Source: Ascidia mentula
Lineage: Eukaryota > Chordata > Ascidiacea > Phlebobranchia > Ascidiidae
Length of the DNA stretch: 64,000 nucleotides
Assembly: GCA_947561715.1 (NCBI GenBank)
Contig: OX387203.1
Span: 9,238,001 to 9,302,000 of the forward strand
Direction: 5' to 3'
Shown here: positions 13,001-27,340 of the stretch, piece by piece
Layout: every line of letters starts with the position of its first letter
Numbering within the stretch: the stretch's first letter is position 1
Position numbers and translations under genes: made by a program
The notes under the pieces: generated by a model
What the model was told of the DNA's origin: nothing
Database searches by the model: none
What the model saw: only the letters and a program-made list of their open reading frames with translations

Positions 13001-15244
13001 ATGAATTTTTTTGTGATGTAATAAGTAATCTGCAGCTTCAAAAGCTTTTAAAAGTGTTACAAAACTCTTGGAATTTTGAAAGATCAGCACAGTAAATGAG
13101 TAATTTGCAGCAATGGTAGCAATTACGTGGCTGTCTGCATTTCCAGACGTTGACGAGTGCACGCAACAAGGAAATAGTTCATGCCCCTTGAAATCAGTGT
13201 GCATCAACACAGAAGGAAGTTACCAATGTGATTGCGACCCAGGCTACCAGAAAAACAGCAACATGGAATGTGAAAGTAGGTTTTTGGCTCGTGTTGCAAT
13301 TCATTGTGAAAAACACCGAAACTTTTTGAAAAAACATGTTTACTTCTATATTGGTTACTTAGTGTTTAAGCATTCAATACGCGGTTTGTTCTTCCATGCA
13401 ATACAAGTTTTGGCTCGAATAACAACTAATTCTAAACCTTCTGTTACAGATGTTGATGAATGCATAAACGAGATTTCAAATTGCCACCAAAACGGTCGAT
13501 GCGTTGACACTGATGGAAGTTTTTTTTGCATGTGCGAGCATGGATTTTCAGGAAATGGAACAGTCTGCTTAGGTATGCCACTGGTCCTTTTTTGATCATT
13601 TAAATAAAATCGCCTGCAGAATCCTTACACTATTAACAGTAATTTTAATTAGACGACAAAACAAGAGCAAGCATTCATGATATTAGATTCCTAATTTTAA
13701 TTTTAGGTCAACATAGTTAATGATACAACTTTGGAATTATGTATTTTATTCGTCCAGATATTAATGAGTGTGAAGCAAACACTGCTCTCTGCCCAGACAA
13801 CACCATATGTGTCAACACTAAAGGAAATTATTCATGTCCATGTCTGACTGGCTTCGTGTCTCAATTTGGGCTATGTTCTGGTTCGTACTGACAAAATAGT
13901 GATGGTTATTCGATAGTTAATGTTAGGTTTGAAAACACAGTTCACATTTTTCAATTAAGTATTCAACAATTTTGGACACTGTTTTGTGAGCCCACGCAAT
14001 GTAATAGCTGAAATTGCTAAGTTAAGCGGTTGTAAAGCGGGCGACTTTAGCATGGAAAAAGTATGCATTATTTCAGAAATATTTGCTTGTTATATTTTGT
14101 TGAACAGATGTTAACGAGTGCCAGCAAGGGAATGCCGGGTGCGCTGTCAACGCAAATTGCGAAAACACGTTCGGTTCGTACAAATGCTTCTGCAATGAAG
14201 GAATGTCCGGGGACGGAAGGACTTGTGTTGGTAAGAATTAAACTTGCTTATGTTTGCTTGTTCGGCAACTGGTGATTTGAAACGAAACATTCAACATAAA
14301 AAATAACTACTATAAGTCCTCACCAATATCAACCAACACAAAAAATTAAACATCTGCTTTAAAACACACGTTATCCTTGAGTTTAGTTTGCGTTTCATTC
14401 ATCAAAAATATCACGTTTTATTGGGGATTTCCGTAACAATTTAATAGTAATGATGTAAATACAGTACAGTTAGGGCTTGTCACACCTATGCCACCATCCA
14501 TTTTCAAAATGGTTTATTAAGGTTTTATTCTTTGATCTCAGTTATGATTTAATAAAACACTTTTGCCTTGAAGACATCGACGAATGTAGCGACCCACAGA
14601 AGAAACCTTGCACCGGTGACTACATGGAATGTCAAAACACAGTGGGTAGTTTTCAATGTACATGTCCTTCCTACATGGGCCTCCAAGATGGAAACTGCGT
14701 TGGTAAAAACTACTTTGCAAATTTTTATTTAAATGTAAAAGAGGGTGTATTGAGCTTACAACCAAAGCTATCAACAACCTTTTGTGCAATAGTGTAGATT
14801 GATTTACAAATACAAATCAAGCAGCATTGATGAATAATTGATCTAATCTAATAATCTAATCTAATTACCCCTACTGGCATGTGACAAACTTTCGGTTTAG
14901 AACTTCCGCCAAACTTTGTTTCGAGGAAAAAGAAAGAACCGTCAGCGTCAGGCGGAACCATAATTATAAAGTTGACGCTTTACGTGCTTTCGGGAATCGT
15001 GGTGATCCTACTGCTCGTATTTGTTGCAGTGCAGGTAAATTAAATCTTTGTAATGTATTCCAGTACGTTTTTTATGCCAACTGTTGTAACTGTGTAATCC
15101 ATGCTCATGTTGTGCTTTTTAACCAATTTATTGTATAAGGTGTACAAAGGAGTGGCAAATTCAGAGACCGAAATATTGACAAATCCGTCTCACTGTGAAC
15201 ACAACGCAATAAAACTGGACGAAATTAATGACGAAGATCTTTAA
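7039..15244 (+). CDS. TSR/EGF type I membrane protein, copy 2 (full exon set)
   Basis: Cell-surface protein of 14 exons: 7039-7100, 7226-7392, 7974-11808, 11988-12073, 12144-12288, 12471-12601, 12717-12950, 13147-13275, 13450-13572, 13758-13880, 14108-14230, 14574-14702, 14901-15034, 15140-15244. These sum to 5526 nt (1842 codons), with phases matching at every junction. Order: signal peptide (MLKTLFVCLCLLAIIHG), one short TSR, two divergent TSRs, a 16-unit homogeneous TSR array, eight divergent TSRs, one EGF, five calcium-binding EGFs (DVDEC, NVDEC, DINEC, DVNEC, DIDEC), one membrane helix (LSGIVVILLLVFVAV) and a tail of about 34 residues ending INDEDL. One in-frame TGA at 10373-10375 replaces a conserved TSR cysteine codon (TGC in other units). 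Otherwise the gene reads through. The architecture suggests adhesion or recognition; the ligand is unknown. I do not recognise an orthologue. Confidence 0.85.
8307..10946 (+). repeat. Coding tandem array of 168-bp TSR units in copy 2 (about 16 copies)
   Basis: Same unit as the first array, with GEYGTCS codons at 168-bp steps from 8331 to 10851. Here units mostly alternate between [12 protein letters not shown] and GLGCSGPSTFSS forms, so the effective repeat is a 336-bp dimer, unlike the four-unit pattern of copy 1. The flanking divergent TSRs are shared between the two copies, so each array has been reshaped separately. Confidence 0.92.
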
Positions 15245-15299
15245 CATCTGAATGTGACACTTTTGACATTGAAATATGTCCTCACATGTGTTGTTTACA

Positions 15300-15305
15300 A
15301 ATAAA
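15300..15305 (+). terminator. Poly(A) signal of TSR/EGF copy 2
   Basis: AATAAA lies 56 nt after the stop codon. The same short 3' UTR, with the same hexamer, is found downstream of the minus-strand paralogue that ends at 58795. Confidence 0.7.
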
Positions 15306-15359
15306 GCTTTGGAATATTTTTCGCATATTTGATCATTTTATGACACTATTCTTTTGAAA

Positions 15360-17990
<2,631 letters not shown>

Positions 17991-17999
17991 TCAACACAG

Positions 18000-20040
18000 C
18001 CTCGGGATTTGCACCGTCTAACTTGCTCTTGACAAAAGAAAAAACCCAGCGGATTGCAACATGTCAGATAAAGATTTCAAGGAACTTAAACAACACAAAA
18101 TATCGTATACTGATAATATATGTCTCATGCAATATGTTTTTAAGAATCGTTGGTGATGCTATATGGATTGATAGTTAGATTTTAATCTATGCCAAATAGT
18201 CATGACATTTCGTCATCGGGAACAACTGTGCCAACGCGAGCGTAAACACAGTGTATGTGTCTTCAAATGCTGTTGAAATTTTTCGCGGAACTTTGTCATT
18301 TCCTTTCTTCCTTTCAAATGTTTTTTTTCCAAGTACTGTTCCTGGTATTCTGTATGGTTGCCACGTGAACTACTATGTAACAAGAGATAAGTTATCGTGC
18401 CTGTCTTGTGCCCCGTCAAACGGAACTTAGTAAGAATAAAATTGTACGTATTATTTGGAAGAATCATTCATAATCGAATAAGATCAGACTATATGACCAA
18501 AAATATAGCTATGCACAAAGTAAAGTGCAACATACTTTGTCGATCGTTGTATGCTACATGTTTTACAACTTTAATATCAGAGGTAAGATAGCCTTAATCT
18601 TCATTCAAATTTTCCTATTAAGCACGTATCAACTAGTACGACTAATTTGAACTTGTTGTTAGTAAATTCATTCAGAATGCTGAAAAATTATCTCTAATAT
18701 TAAACTCACTTTGTATGTGCCTACGAACATTACACTACTTTATGTAGAAATAATGGGTATGGTTTTCTTTCAAACAATTCATCAAGGGTTTCTAACCAGC
18801 GTGATACTGGTTTTCAAAACCTTTGCAAATTAGTTAGGGGCCATTTAACTGTAGCTTTTTGGCATTTCATCCGTCTATTAAGCAAACGCCCAAGGTGTTG
18901 GCAATAGTGGAGCGGTATGTATGTGTTTCATGACACGTTGCAGCGCACTGTATAATGTATAATGTGGTTTATAAATTTAGCCAATTGAAAAGTCCTGCAC
19001 TGAATTGTTAAAACAATAAATCCACAGCAAAATGACAGTCACAATTAAACGATAAAAATTTGAGGAAAAAGTTGATAAGATTTATAGCAAAATGAGTGAT
19101 AAACTGTTATTTAATTTTCAACTTTGCACTGAAATGCAATGGGTTCAAATAAACCAAGCTCGAATATGATTTGTGTCGTGTTGTTTCATCAAAATCAGTT
19201 TCAGATCAGCAAAAAACACGTCACAAAACTCGACTTGTAATGACCGCCGATTTCCGTATTCGTTAATACGATTGTATGATTTTCAGCCTCTGGCGCTAGA
19301 AGAATTGTGTAAATAATCGCCAATATTACTCAGAGGAAATATCGAATACTTCTGGAACGTCGGACGGAACGAAGGATGCAGACAGAGGCTTTCCTGTAGT
19401 AGTCCCACAGCCTTCTGGCATCCGGTTCAACGACTGACCCTTTTCATTGCAACTTGTTAAACACGTGTGACCTGTTCACATTCAATCTGCCACCCAACTA
19501 GTCTCTGCCACTTAACTTACTGCCTATAGCACAGCAGTTACTCGCTCAGTCAGTCTAGTATTTATCATTATCTCACAAAAGCACGTTTTATGGTAACTAA
19601 CTTGCTACAATTCAGTCACGTGTTTTCATTCTTAAACATTAACTCGAAGTCATTTACGCGCTTTGACAATTTAACAAACGCTAATTGATACTGAAACGTG
19701 TTCTTCAACTGATGAATAACTCTGCTCGCGGATTCAAAACCAGTAGTCGTAGGTAAAGAACACACACAACAGACTTAGTTTCAAACATTTGGAGGCTGCA
19801 GAACTGGTAGATGGAATTGAATAGTAATTTTTGCGAACTCTAATCGTTAAAAATAAAGGAAAATGCACAATTCTTGAAAAATTATTTCACTTTCAGGTTA
19901 TATAGGGGAGACCGGGGATACCTCGGACACGGGGATACCTCGGACCAGGTATTTTACGTCACAATTAGGTATTGTTAAGACACTTTTACAAAAGCCTTAT
20001 GTCTCCATCAAACGTTAACAGGAACTTTGGAATTAAATCA
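18000..20040. other. Intergenic stretch with no gene seen
   Basis: AT-rich sequence with only short incoherent ORFs and no conserved splice pattern. The only local structure I see is a short G-rich direct repeat near 19908-19946, with two copies of 'ggggatacctcgga'. Confidence 0.5.
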
Positions 20041-20049
20041 TGTCTGCAG

Positions 20050-21690
20050 AATGAATATCGTGTACGGTGAAGAGAATGCGATGCGATTTTAACGTGAGTC
20101 AAAACAGGTTAAATTTTTTTTATGTTTCGAATTTTTGATCACACCGAGATTCGAATCCAGATGGCTCGGGGTTTCTTAAATGATGTTGCCAATTGCTCAT
20201 ATTTTTTTTTACCGCACCGATGTTTGAGCCTAGGATATCCTGGCCACGAATCCCGATCAGGTTTTCTTCTTGGTATATGGGTCAGGCACATGGCCAATGC
20301 TGCCAATCACCCGCCCCAATTGCTCATCGACCATTAACTCATAACTAAAACAGCTCAACAGCGCCCACGTCCGGGTAATAGATTTTGTGTTTTCATTCGC
20401 TGAACGTGTTATGGAGCATCTAAGATGTTCTGCACACGTAAATTTGTACGTGAAGAACGAATTCGAATTCGCTTCGCCCAATCGCTCCTCCCTTTTCATG
20501 TGCAAGAGGAGCGCTGGCGCACTCAATTGTTCTCGCGTTTAAACGGTTCAAATGAGGTGTATTGAATTCGAATCGCTTTCAAACTACTTCGCTTTTTAAC
20601 AAATGCAACCGGTTTTTAGGTTGTTAACTTTGTCACATTGCATCAGATAAATGATAAACATTGAAAGACAAGATGTGCTTGAAATTGCTTTTATAATTGT
20701 TTTTTTTACGCCCTATGGCTTGTACAAGTTTTTCTTAGCACTTCTATGATGGTTTGTTTTCCGAGGGTTGCGCTTAGTTTTGTTCCCAATGGTTGACGGC
20801 GACTGTGCTGTAGTCACCACAAATTGGATGTCTTTCTTGACTGCTCACATACAAGATCATTGTAGGACCTATTATGTGGAAACAGTGGACCTTTCTATGG
20901 CTCACTATTGAAAACATATTGGTTACATAGCTTTAATGCCAATCGTTGAGGTGTTGGTCGTATAGGATCTTGACCGAGGAAATCCAGCTGCGCAATGTAC
21001 GAAGCGGAATGTGATCTTGAATGTGGTTTTGTTCAGTCGCCCATGTCATGCAGTCAAGCGTATCCTTAATTTCGACAGAGCTGGTTTGCGCGAAAGGGAA
21101 GTAGGTTTGTGGACGGAAAAAGAAATACCTACTAGTTTTTTATTGCTGTATTTCAGTAGTGAGCTGACAGGGTTGCAAAATATACTGCAAATTTGTTGTG
21201 ATTATTGTATGATGTCGTTGTGCTACTTTTTGCCACCAACACTGGTTACAGCTGTAATTTTGATTGACATAAGACTCAATTAGCGGTACAATTCGCGTTT
21301 TGTGTTTATTGTTACAACTTATATACAGTTTATAGCAGTGGTGGGATTTAAATATTGAAGAATTTTGCTGGAGGTCAAGCATAGATGATTTGCATGTTTA
21401 TTATAAATGACATTTTCAGGTTTCACTGGCATTGCATCCATGCTAAGTGGAAGCGCTTTTTTTGACGGGTTAAATCGACATCGAAAAAATCATCAGTTCA
21501 TTATATTATCCTGGACACGTAGGGCCACTGTGCTCTGTCGACTAAAGTTGAAAATTTTACACAACGGCAAATCGCTTGCTGGCAAAAAAAACTCTAGCTT
21601 GGGATATCCATGTTTATGTGATATGTCCAAAACTTTTATTTGACCCTTCATGTTATTAGTTATAGGAGCTTTATTTTGTGAAGTGATCTC
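20050..21690 (+). repeat. Duplicated 5' flank of the GTPase genes (copy at 27618-29255)
   Basis: About 1.6 kb directly upstream of GTPase gene A. It recurs in the same orientation at about 27618-29255, ending there in a remnant first exon, and parts recur inverted at 45.3-46.0 kb and 52.66-52.93 kb. Around 20238-20290 it contains a tRNA/SINE-like segment (cctggccacgaatcccgatc) also found at 57.43 kb. It must hold the promoter of gene A, although no core element is obvious. Confidence 0.7.
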
Positions 21691-24600
21691 ATGTTTCGAA
21701 GCGTACAGCAAGCGCTTCCAAGTGCGCCTTGTGGTAAGTAACTGTATGCAAATGTAGTATTAAACATTATCTACCCTAGCATATGTTGATGTATAATGAC
21801 TTTCTTCTTAATAACTACACTAAATAAAATTTTTAAACTAGTCTGGTCGTATTTAAGCGGTTACAATAACAACGAAGAAAGAAGTAAACAAGGAATATGT
21901 GCACGTGATTGACCAAAATAAAATCGAAAAAGTGTTTGGAAGAAACGATGTTCGAAACTCCCCTGTTGCAATCTATTCAATTGCAGGATGCTTAAGAAAG
22001 GGAAAGTCCTTTTTTATGAACTTGGTATCAAGATACTTGGACTTTCTTGTGAAAAGCCAGGTTAGTTCATATGCCAACATATTTTATCAAACAGGACATC
22101 ACCGTCAAATGCATTTAAAGAAAGTTTGTGCATTATATTTCCGAAAATGTTTTGTACATTTATTTTGTTAAATTTGCCTCAGTTTCCTTTAAACTTGAAC
22201 CTCTGATACAGGAAGACGAGTGGACAAAGGACAAAGATGCCGAACTAAACAAGTATTTTGATTGGCGCCCGGGAACTGAGTCTCACACTGAAGGAATATT
22301 GGTTTGGAGTGAACCGTTTTGGCTAAAAAGTAACGAACACCCAAAGGTTTGCAGCTGAATAGAATTTATTCTAATAATCTGTTCTTCTGGCACAATTAAA
22401 CGTAACTTTTATTGATCGACGTTTTACTTGCTATTCAGCTATGGGCTTCCTCAGGATAATAAATATTTCAAATAGAATATATTCAAAAACGATTTTCAAT
22501 CTATAATGTGTAGTTTCACCTTGTGGGTCTGTTCCTTGTTTAGTGTTGTAGTTAGTAAAAACAACAGCATTACACAATCACGTGAAAAAAATATACTGCG
22601 GTAATATGTATGTTTTTGCATCTACAGATAGCTGTGTTTCTCATGGATACACAAGGTGTTTTTGACGGGAAAAATTCGGAGTTTTCCGATTCTGTTGTGT
22701 TCTGTTTAAGTACTTTTTTAAGTTCATGCCAGATTTACAATGTAACGGGCATGATAGATTCATCACATTTGAATAAACTGAAGGTCGGTTTTGACATACA
22801 TAGATAATAACTTTTTAATCTAATATTTGTATTCAGACGTTTTCAGATTGTGGAAGTCATGTGTTTGGTGCAAACCTGTGTGAAAGTTACCAAGTAAGAT
22901 GGTTGATTTTAAAGTAATATTGAGCGACGAATCTTGCCTTTAACGCACCAAAATCATTAACAATGTATTGTTAAAATCGGTAGACGTTGCTCTTTCTTGT
23001 GAGGGATTGGCAAAACGCAGGATATGAACTCGGTTTTGAAGGTGGTAGACTCCATCTAAAGAAAGAAATGCAACAACATAAAAAAAAGTCTGCAGAGCAT
23101 CAATCTTTATGCAGAAATATCCAAACATCTTTCAAAGAAGTAAATTGTGCTTTGCTTCCGCACCCTGGAAATAAAATAACATGGAGAAACGAAACCAACA
23201 CTAAAGCTAGTATAAAAGGTATGTTATATATTCTTATGCATTTTTATGCCTAATGTTTCACCAAATGCACAAGCTAGAAAACGAAGAACCATATTTTATT
23301 TGCTATATCCCAATATTTCTGATACAACTTATGTATTTCTGTCTTTCTCCAACACTTATCATTAAATGACAGTTCCCTCACATCAATTACAGTTTTGTAC
23401 GTTTGTTTTGGTTTGAAAACTATTTTGAAATATTTTTAAACACAGATATTGACTCAATGTTTTTGGAAGCAACTGACAAAGTACTAAAAAAAATGTTTGA
23501 GGAAATCCAAGTAAAGAAACTTAATGATACGACGCTCAAAGGAGAGGATATTATCAATATGGCAATAGCAATTTCGGAAAAAATTGAAAAAAACCTATTG
23601 GATCCAAAGGGAATCTTTCAGGTTTTATGTGTGTTATTATTAAAACTATTTCTTTCACTTTTGAGACTATATTCAGGCATTATCGACAACAATTGTTGCA
23701 AATCTTGTGAAGAGCAGCGAAGATATTTTCTACACAGAAATACAGGTCTGTCGGCGATTAATCATAACTGCTTTAAACTTTCTAGTATGCTTGTTTTTCA
23801 GGTCGCCTCAGCTGAAAACAAATACATGTCCAAAGAAGTTTTGGAAAATACTCATTCAAAAATTGTTAATATAGTGATGAGAATGTTTAACACCAGACTA
23901 AAGCCTGAATTACAGCACTTTGTTTCACAAAGTCGACTTGATTTGGAAAAGAGTCTGGAAGAAAGAATCTTTATTGCAGAAAATCTCAACAATATTTCAA
24001 GGGTATATTGGCTGTATACATTTTAAGGTTGTTGGCAATGTAGTATTGTGCTGCTTTTATATTTGCAGGAACAATATTTTGTTTGTCAACTAAAAACCTT
24101 GGCATTAGGATGAATAGATAATATCTGGTTCATTCGATTTATTTTTTTATGCACAGGAAGGTGTGTGGGAGCTATACCGTTTGTTGATGGAAGACTGCTT
24201 CGATGCATGCCTTGATGAGTATAAGGTTTGTGTGCAAACAGAACAGTACGTTACAAACAGGGTAACGCTAATCGAATGACTTTAGAGAATATACGGAAGA
24301 CACGTGAAACAATGTCGCTTCTTGTCTGCTGATAGAATAAAGGAAGAGTTTGGTGAAATAAAAAACAACGCAATAAAACTGTTCAAGTACACTGCAGGCG
24401 ACAAAGTGGTTGACAAAACATTTGAAACAGAACTGCTGATTAAACTGGAAAAGAAACTTGACCTATTATTAAGGGTATTTTTGGAGGATAATGAACTACA
24501 AAAGGTAAAAACAAAATTTTTTTTTCTTTATTCAGTTGTTAAATGCACTTTAGAGCGTAGCCTAATTTTTCAAAAACGTTGAAACAAGTTTATTGCAAAA

Positions 24601-26091
24601 GAAAACAAGTTTAGTCAAACATGAAACACAGTAGGGTATGAAACTTGTCGGACTGAGAAATACACACACACACACAAACGTTTTATCAATATGTGATAGC
24701 AATTTACGAATATTTTATGCCACGTCCAATGCAAGAAACTGTGTATGTTGTAGGTAAATACTGCTATCGCTGTTTTGAAGGAATCTGAAAATGTGCTTCA
24801 AAATTTTCAAGAAAAGGTGAGAAAAATTTGTACATGAAAAGCCAAAGGCCTGCTGCATTTGTTTCCTTTTCGCTTACATAGGTCAAAAATAAAGGCAAAC
24901 TTGAGAAAAACGTCCTGAGTATAAAAAAACAAACGATGGACGATTTTGTTGTTGATCATCTGAGCAAACTTCCAGCAACGTGGCAGGATCATTTCAAACG
25001 AAAACTTGATTCTGCAATGGACAACATCGCTAAACACTACTTGGACCAGTTTTTAACCTCCAGTGATCAAAATGTCGTTCAATATAATCTGAAAGAATAC
25101 GTGGGGCATTACATTCCTGTGTTCTTTTCTGCAGGAATATAAGCACTTACATGCATTTTTCACAGACAAAGAATCGTGTTGAATTGGAAAAGGCAATGCA
25201 AAGCATTCGTTCTTTGGGCAAGCAAAATATTGCTGATACAACATCGGTAAGTAAACACAAAATAAATTATTTCTGTTCATTTGCCAAACAGATTATTGCA
25301 GTATAATTTTTAAGATGTTTCGAGTTGAAGCCATGTTTTCCATTTCCGGAAAAAGTTTAAATAAATGGAGAAGTTCGCCAAATACCGAGGAAATACTTTC
25401 TCTTTGTCCAAAGGAAACAGTTGAAAAGTGGATAGAAACACAGCAAAAATACAATGAATTGTACTTGGTGAGAATTAGGTACTGGGAAAATTATTTGTAA
25501 TTTAATAATTATACGCTTATCTATTTATGCCAGAATTTTCAACGAAAAAGATCATCAGTTCTATTACAACTCCTTTTGAAAAAATGGAATGAAGACATGC
25601 AATGGGTGGGAAATATGTTCGTATTTACTTTTCCACTCCTTATAAACTCCACAAAAATATCTTTTGTTGTCCAAACTTGCGTAAAATAAACATTAATCAA
25701 AATTCCTACTCTTTATTAGATGCTTTCTGGTACAAAAATGACCGGTTCCCAGATGGGAATATGTTATGACGAAGTGGAAAACATAGGCAAGGCTTTCACA
25801 GCAAACTTGCCAGCTGATATTAGGAAGGAAGAACATGCAGCTTTAAAATCGGAATTAAAATCTAATTTAGCAAAATGGGAAAACGTGAATTTGTTTCACA
25901 AAACAATCTTTGTCCAAACCCTTCAAGACGTCCACGTTTTCTTCAGGAATGTTAAATTATGGTTTGAATCTTGGTGGGTCCAAGCGGATGTGCAGAAAAT
26001 GCGCTTCGCCACAAAACCGAAAGAATGGTCGCTCCAGCGAGTAATGGGTTCATGCACACCTGGATTTGCAAATTTGAAAACTATTGCTTAA
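21691..26091 (+). CDS. Atlastin-like large GTPase, gene A
   Basis: Dynamin-superfamily GTPase closest to the atlastin/GBP group. Seventeen exons in phase: 21691-21733, 21858-22060, 22212-22346, 22628-22783, 22837-22893, 22984-23218, 23446-23621, 23677-23745, 23802-24002, 24157-24225, 24286-24504, 24754-24816, 24882-25049 or to 25073, 25166-25246, 25315-25467, 25534-25605, 25720-26091, about 823 residues. G1 is GCLRKGKS, switch II is DTQG (exon 4) and the guanine-specificity motif is LVRDW (exon 6), all in the atlastin style. The second half is charged and helical. I see no paired membrane hairpin, so it is not an ordinary atlastin. The ATG exon (MFRSVQQALPS) is supported by the equivalent exon in gene B. 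The expected donor of exon 13 reads CAG|TT instead of CAG|GT; an in-frame GT 24 nt downstream could replace it. The cellular membrane target is unknown. Confidence 0.85.
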
Positions 26092-27340
26092 AGGTTTAAC
26101 TGTACATCTTGATATACATTAGTTTTAACATTGGTAGTTTGACTAATTGATTTGCTAATTGGCATTGAATTGTGTTGCTGCGTTTTGTATAAAATGGTGT
26201 ACATAATTTTGCCGTTTATGATTTGCGACCATTTTGCTTTTAATTCGCTTTACAATTTTTGCGTTGTAGCTGTCATAACATGTGCGTGTATAAAGTAAGC
26301 AATAAATACAGATCCTAAACCACAAATGCTTCAATAAAATTAATAAGGCTGGCGCTAACTTAAACATTTCACTCGCCGAGCAAGATATGCTTTCCGGCCT
26401 TAAAAAGGGAACTGAGCCCACTAGAGGCGCTCAAACGCTTTCGCCAGCAAATCGGTCAGAAGGAAGTTGTGGCGACTGTGCCCAGATGTCGTAGGTAAAA
26501 ATATATATTATGTGATCGGCAAGATGCAGTTCATAGGGAAAGATGCTGTTAACTTGGTTAAGATTTAGGTGTTTTTTTTGTGCGTTTTTATGAAATTGGT
26601 TTTGTGTTGCTGCTTTCTATGGGATGTGTGAAATGCATTTCGTACTGGATTATCAACACAAACAGATTTATAAAGGTCTCTCGCTGCTTTTTTTGACTTT
26701 TTCATTTGTTTAACTGTGTCAGGAAGATGAGAATTATCATTTCTGCATTTTTTGTTGACAACATGGAGAATCATATCGTACTTTTATGATCACTGCAAAG
26801 CGCTGAAACGCACAAGAACAAAACGGAACAGGAGTTTTCATATTTGGCTGCTATAAAGACTGCTAAACGTAAGTCTCCACCATCTCGGTAGGAATTTAGT
26901 TAGTGAAGAAGGTCTGCGCATTGTCGCGACGTGGAGGATATAACTTGACAAAATGGTTGAGCAACAACAAAAGGTGTTTCGTGCGATAACGCAAACGCCA
27001 ACAATCGCAAGCGAATGCCACGGGAACGAACAAAATAGATTTTGTTGAGGTTTCAAGAAATCATATTTGAGTCAATGTTTAATATTTGTCCGACTGAGAA
27101 AATTTATTCAATCGCGTACCTGCAGTTGACTGGTTGCTTACTAGTACATGTGGTACTTTTCACACAAACATCAACATACAAATACACCATGAATTTATTA
27201 ATATCGCGAAGTAGCACTTTTTACAAAGCGATAGTGTTTCATGCTTGTTTCTTGCTTTTCCAAATCTTTTATGTGCCCGACACCAAGGGAAAAACGTTAG
27301 AAGAAATTCAAGCGCATTTTATGTGAAGGGTTTTTAACAA
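26092..27340 (+). other. 3' flank of GTPase gene A (inverted copy at 46.95-48.21 kb)
   Basis: No gene seen. The segment matches the region downstream of gene B in inverted orientation (for example acttgacaaaatggttgagc near 26943 against its complement near 47313), so it was part of the duplicated block. Short ORFs on both strands are not preserved between the copies. Confidence 0.65.

Noticed and set aside
21691-26091. Assignment as a classical guanylate-binding protein
   Set aside because: The P-loop, DTQG and VRDW forms are atlastin-type rather than the GBP forms, so only a general atlastin/GBP-superfamily call is made.
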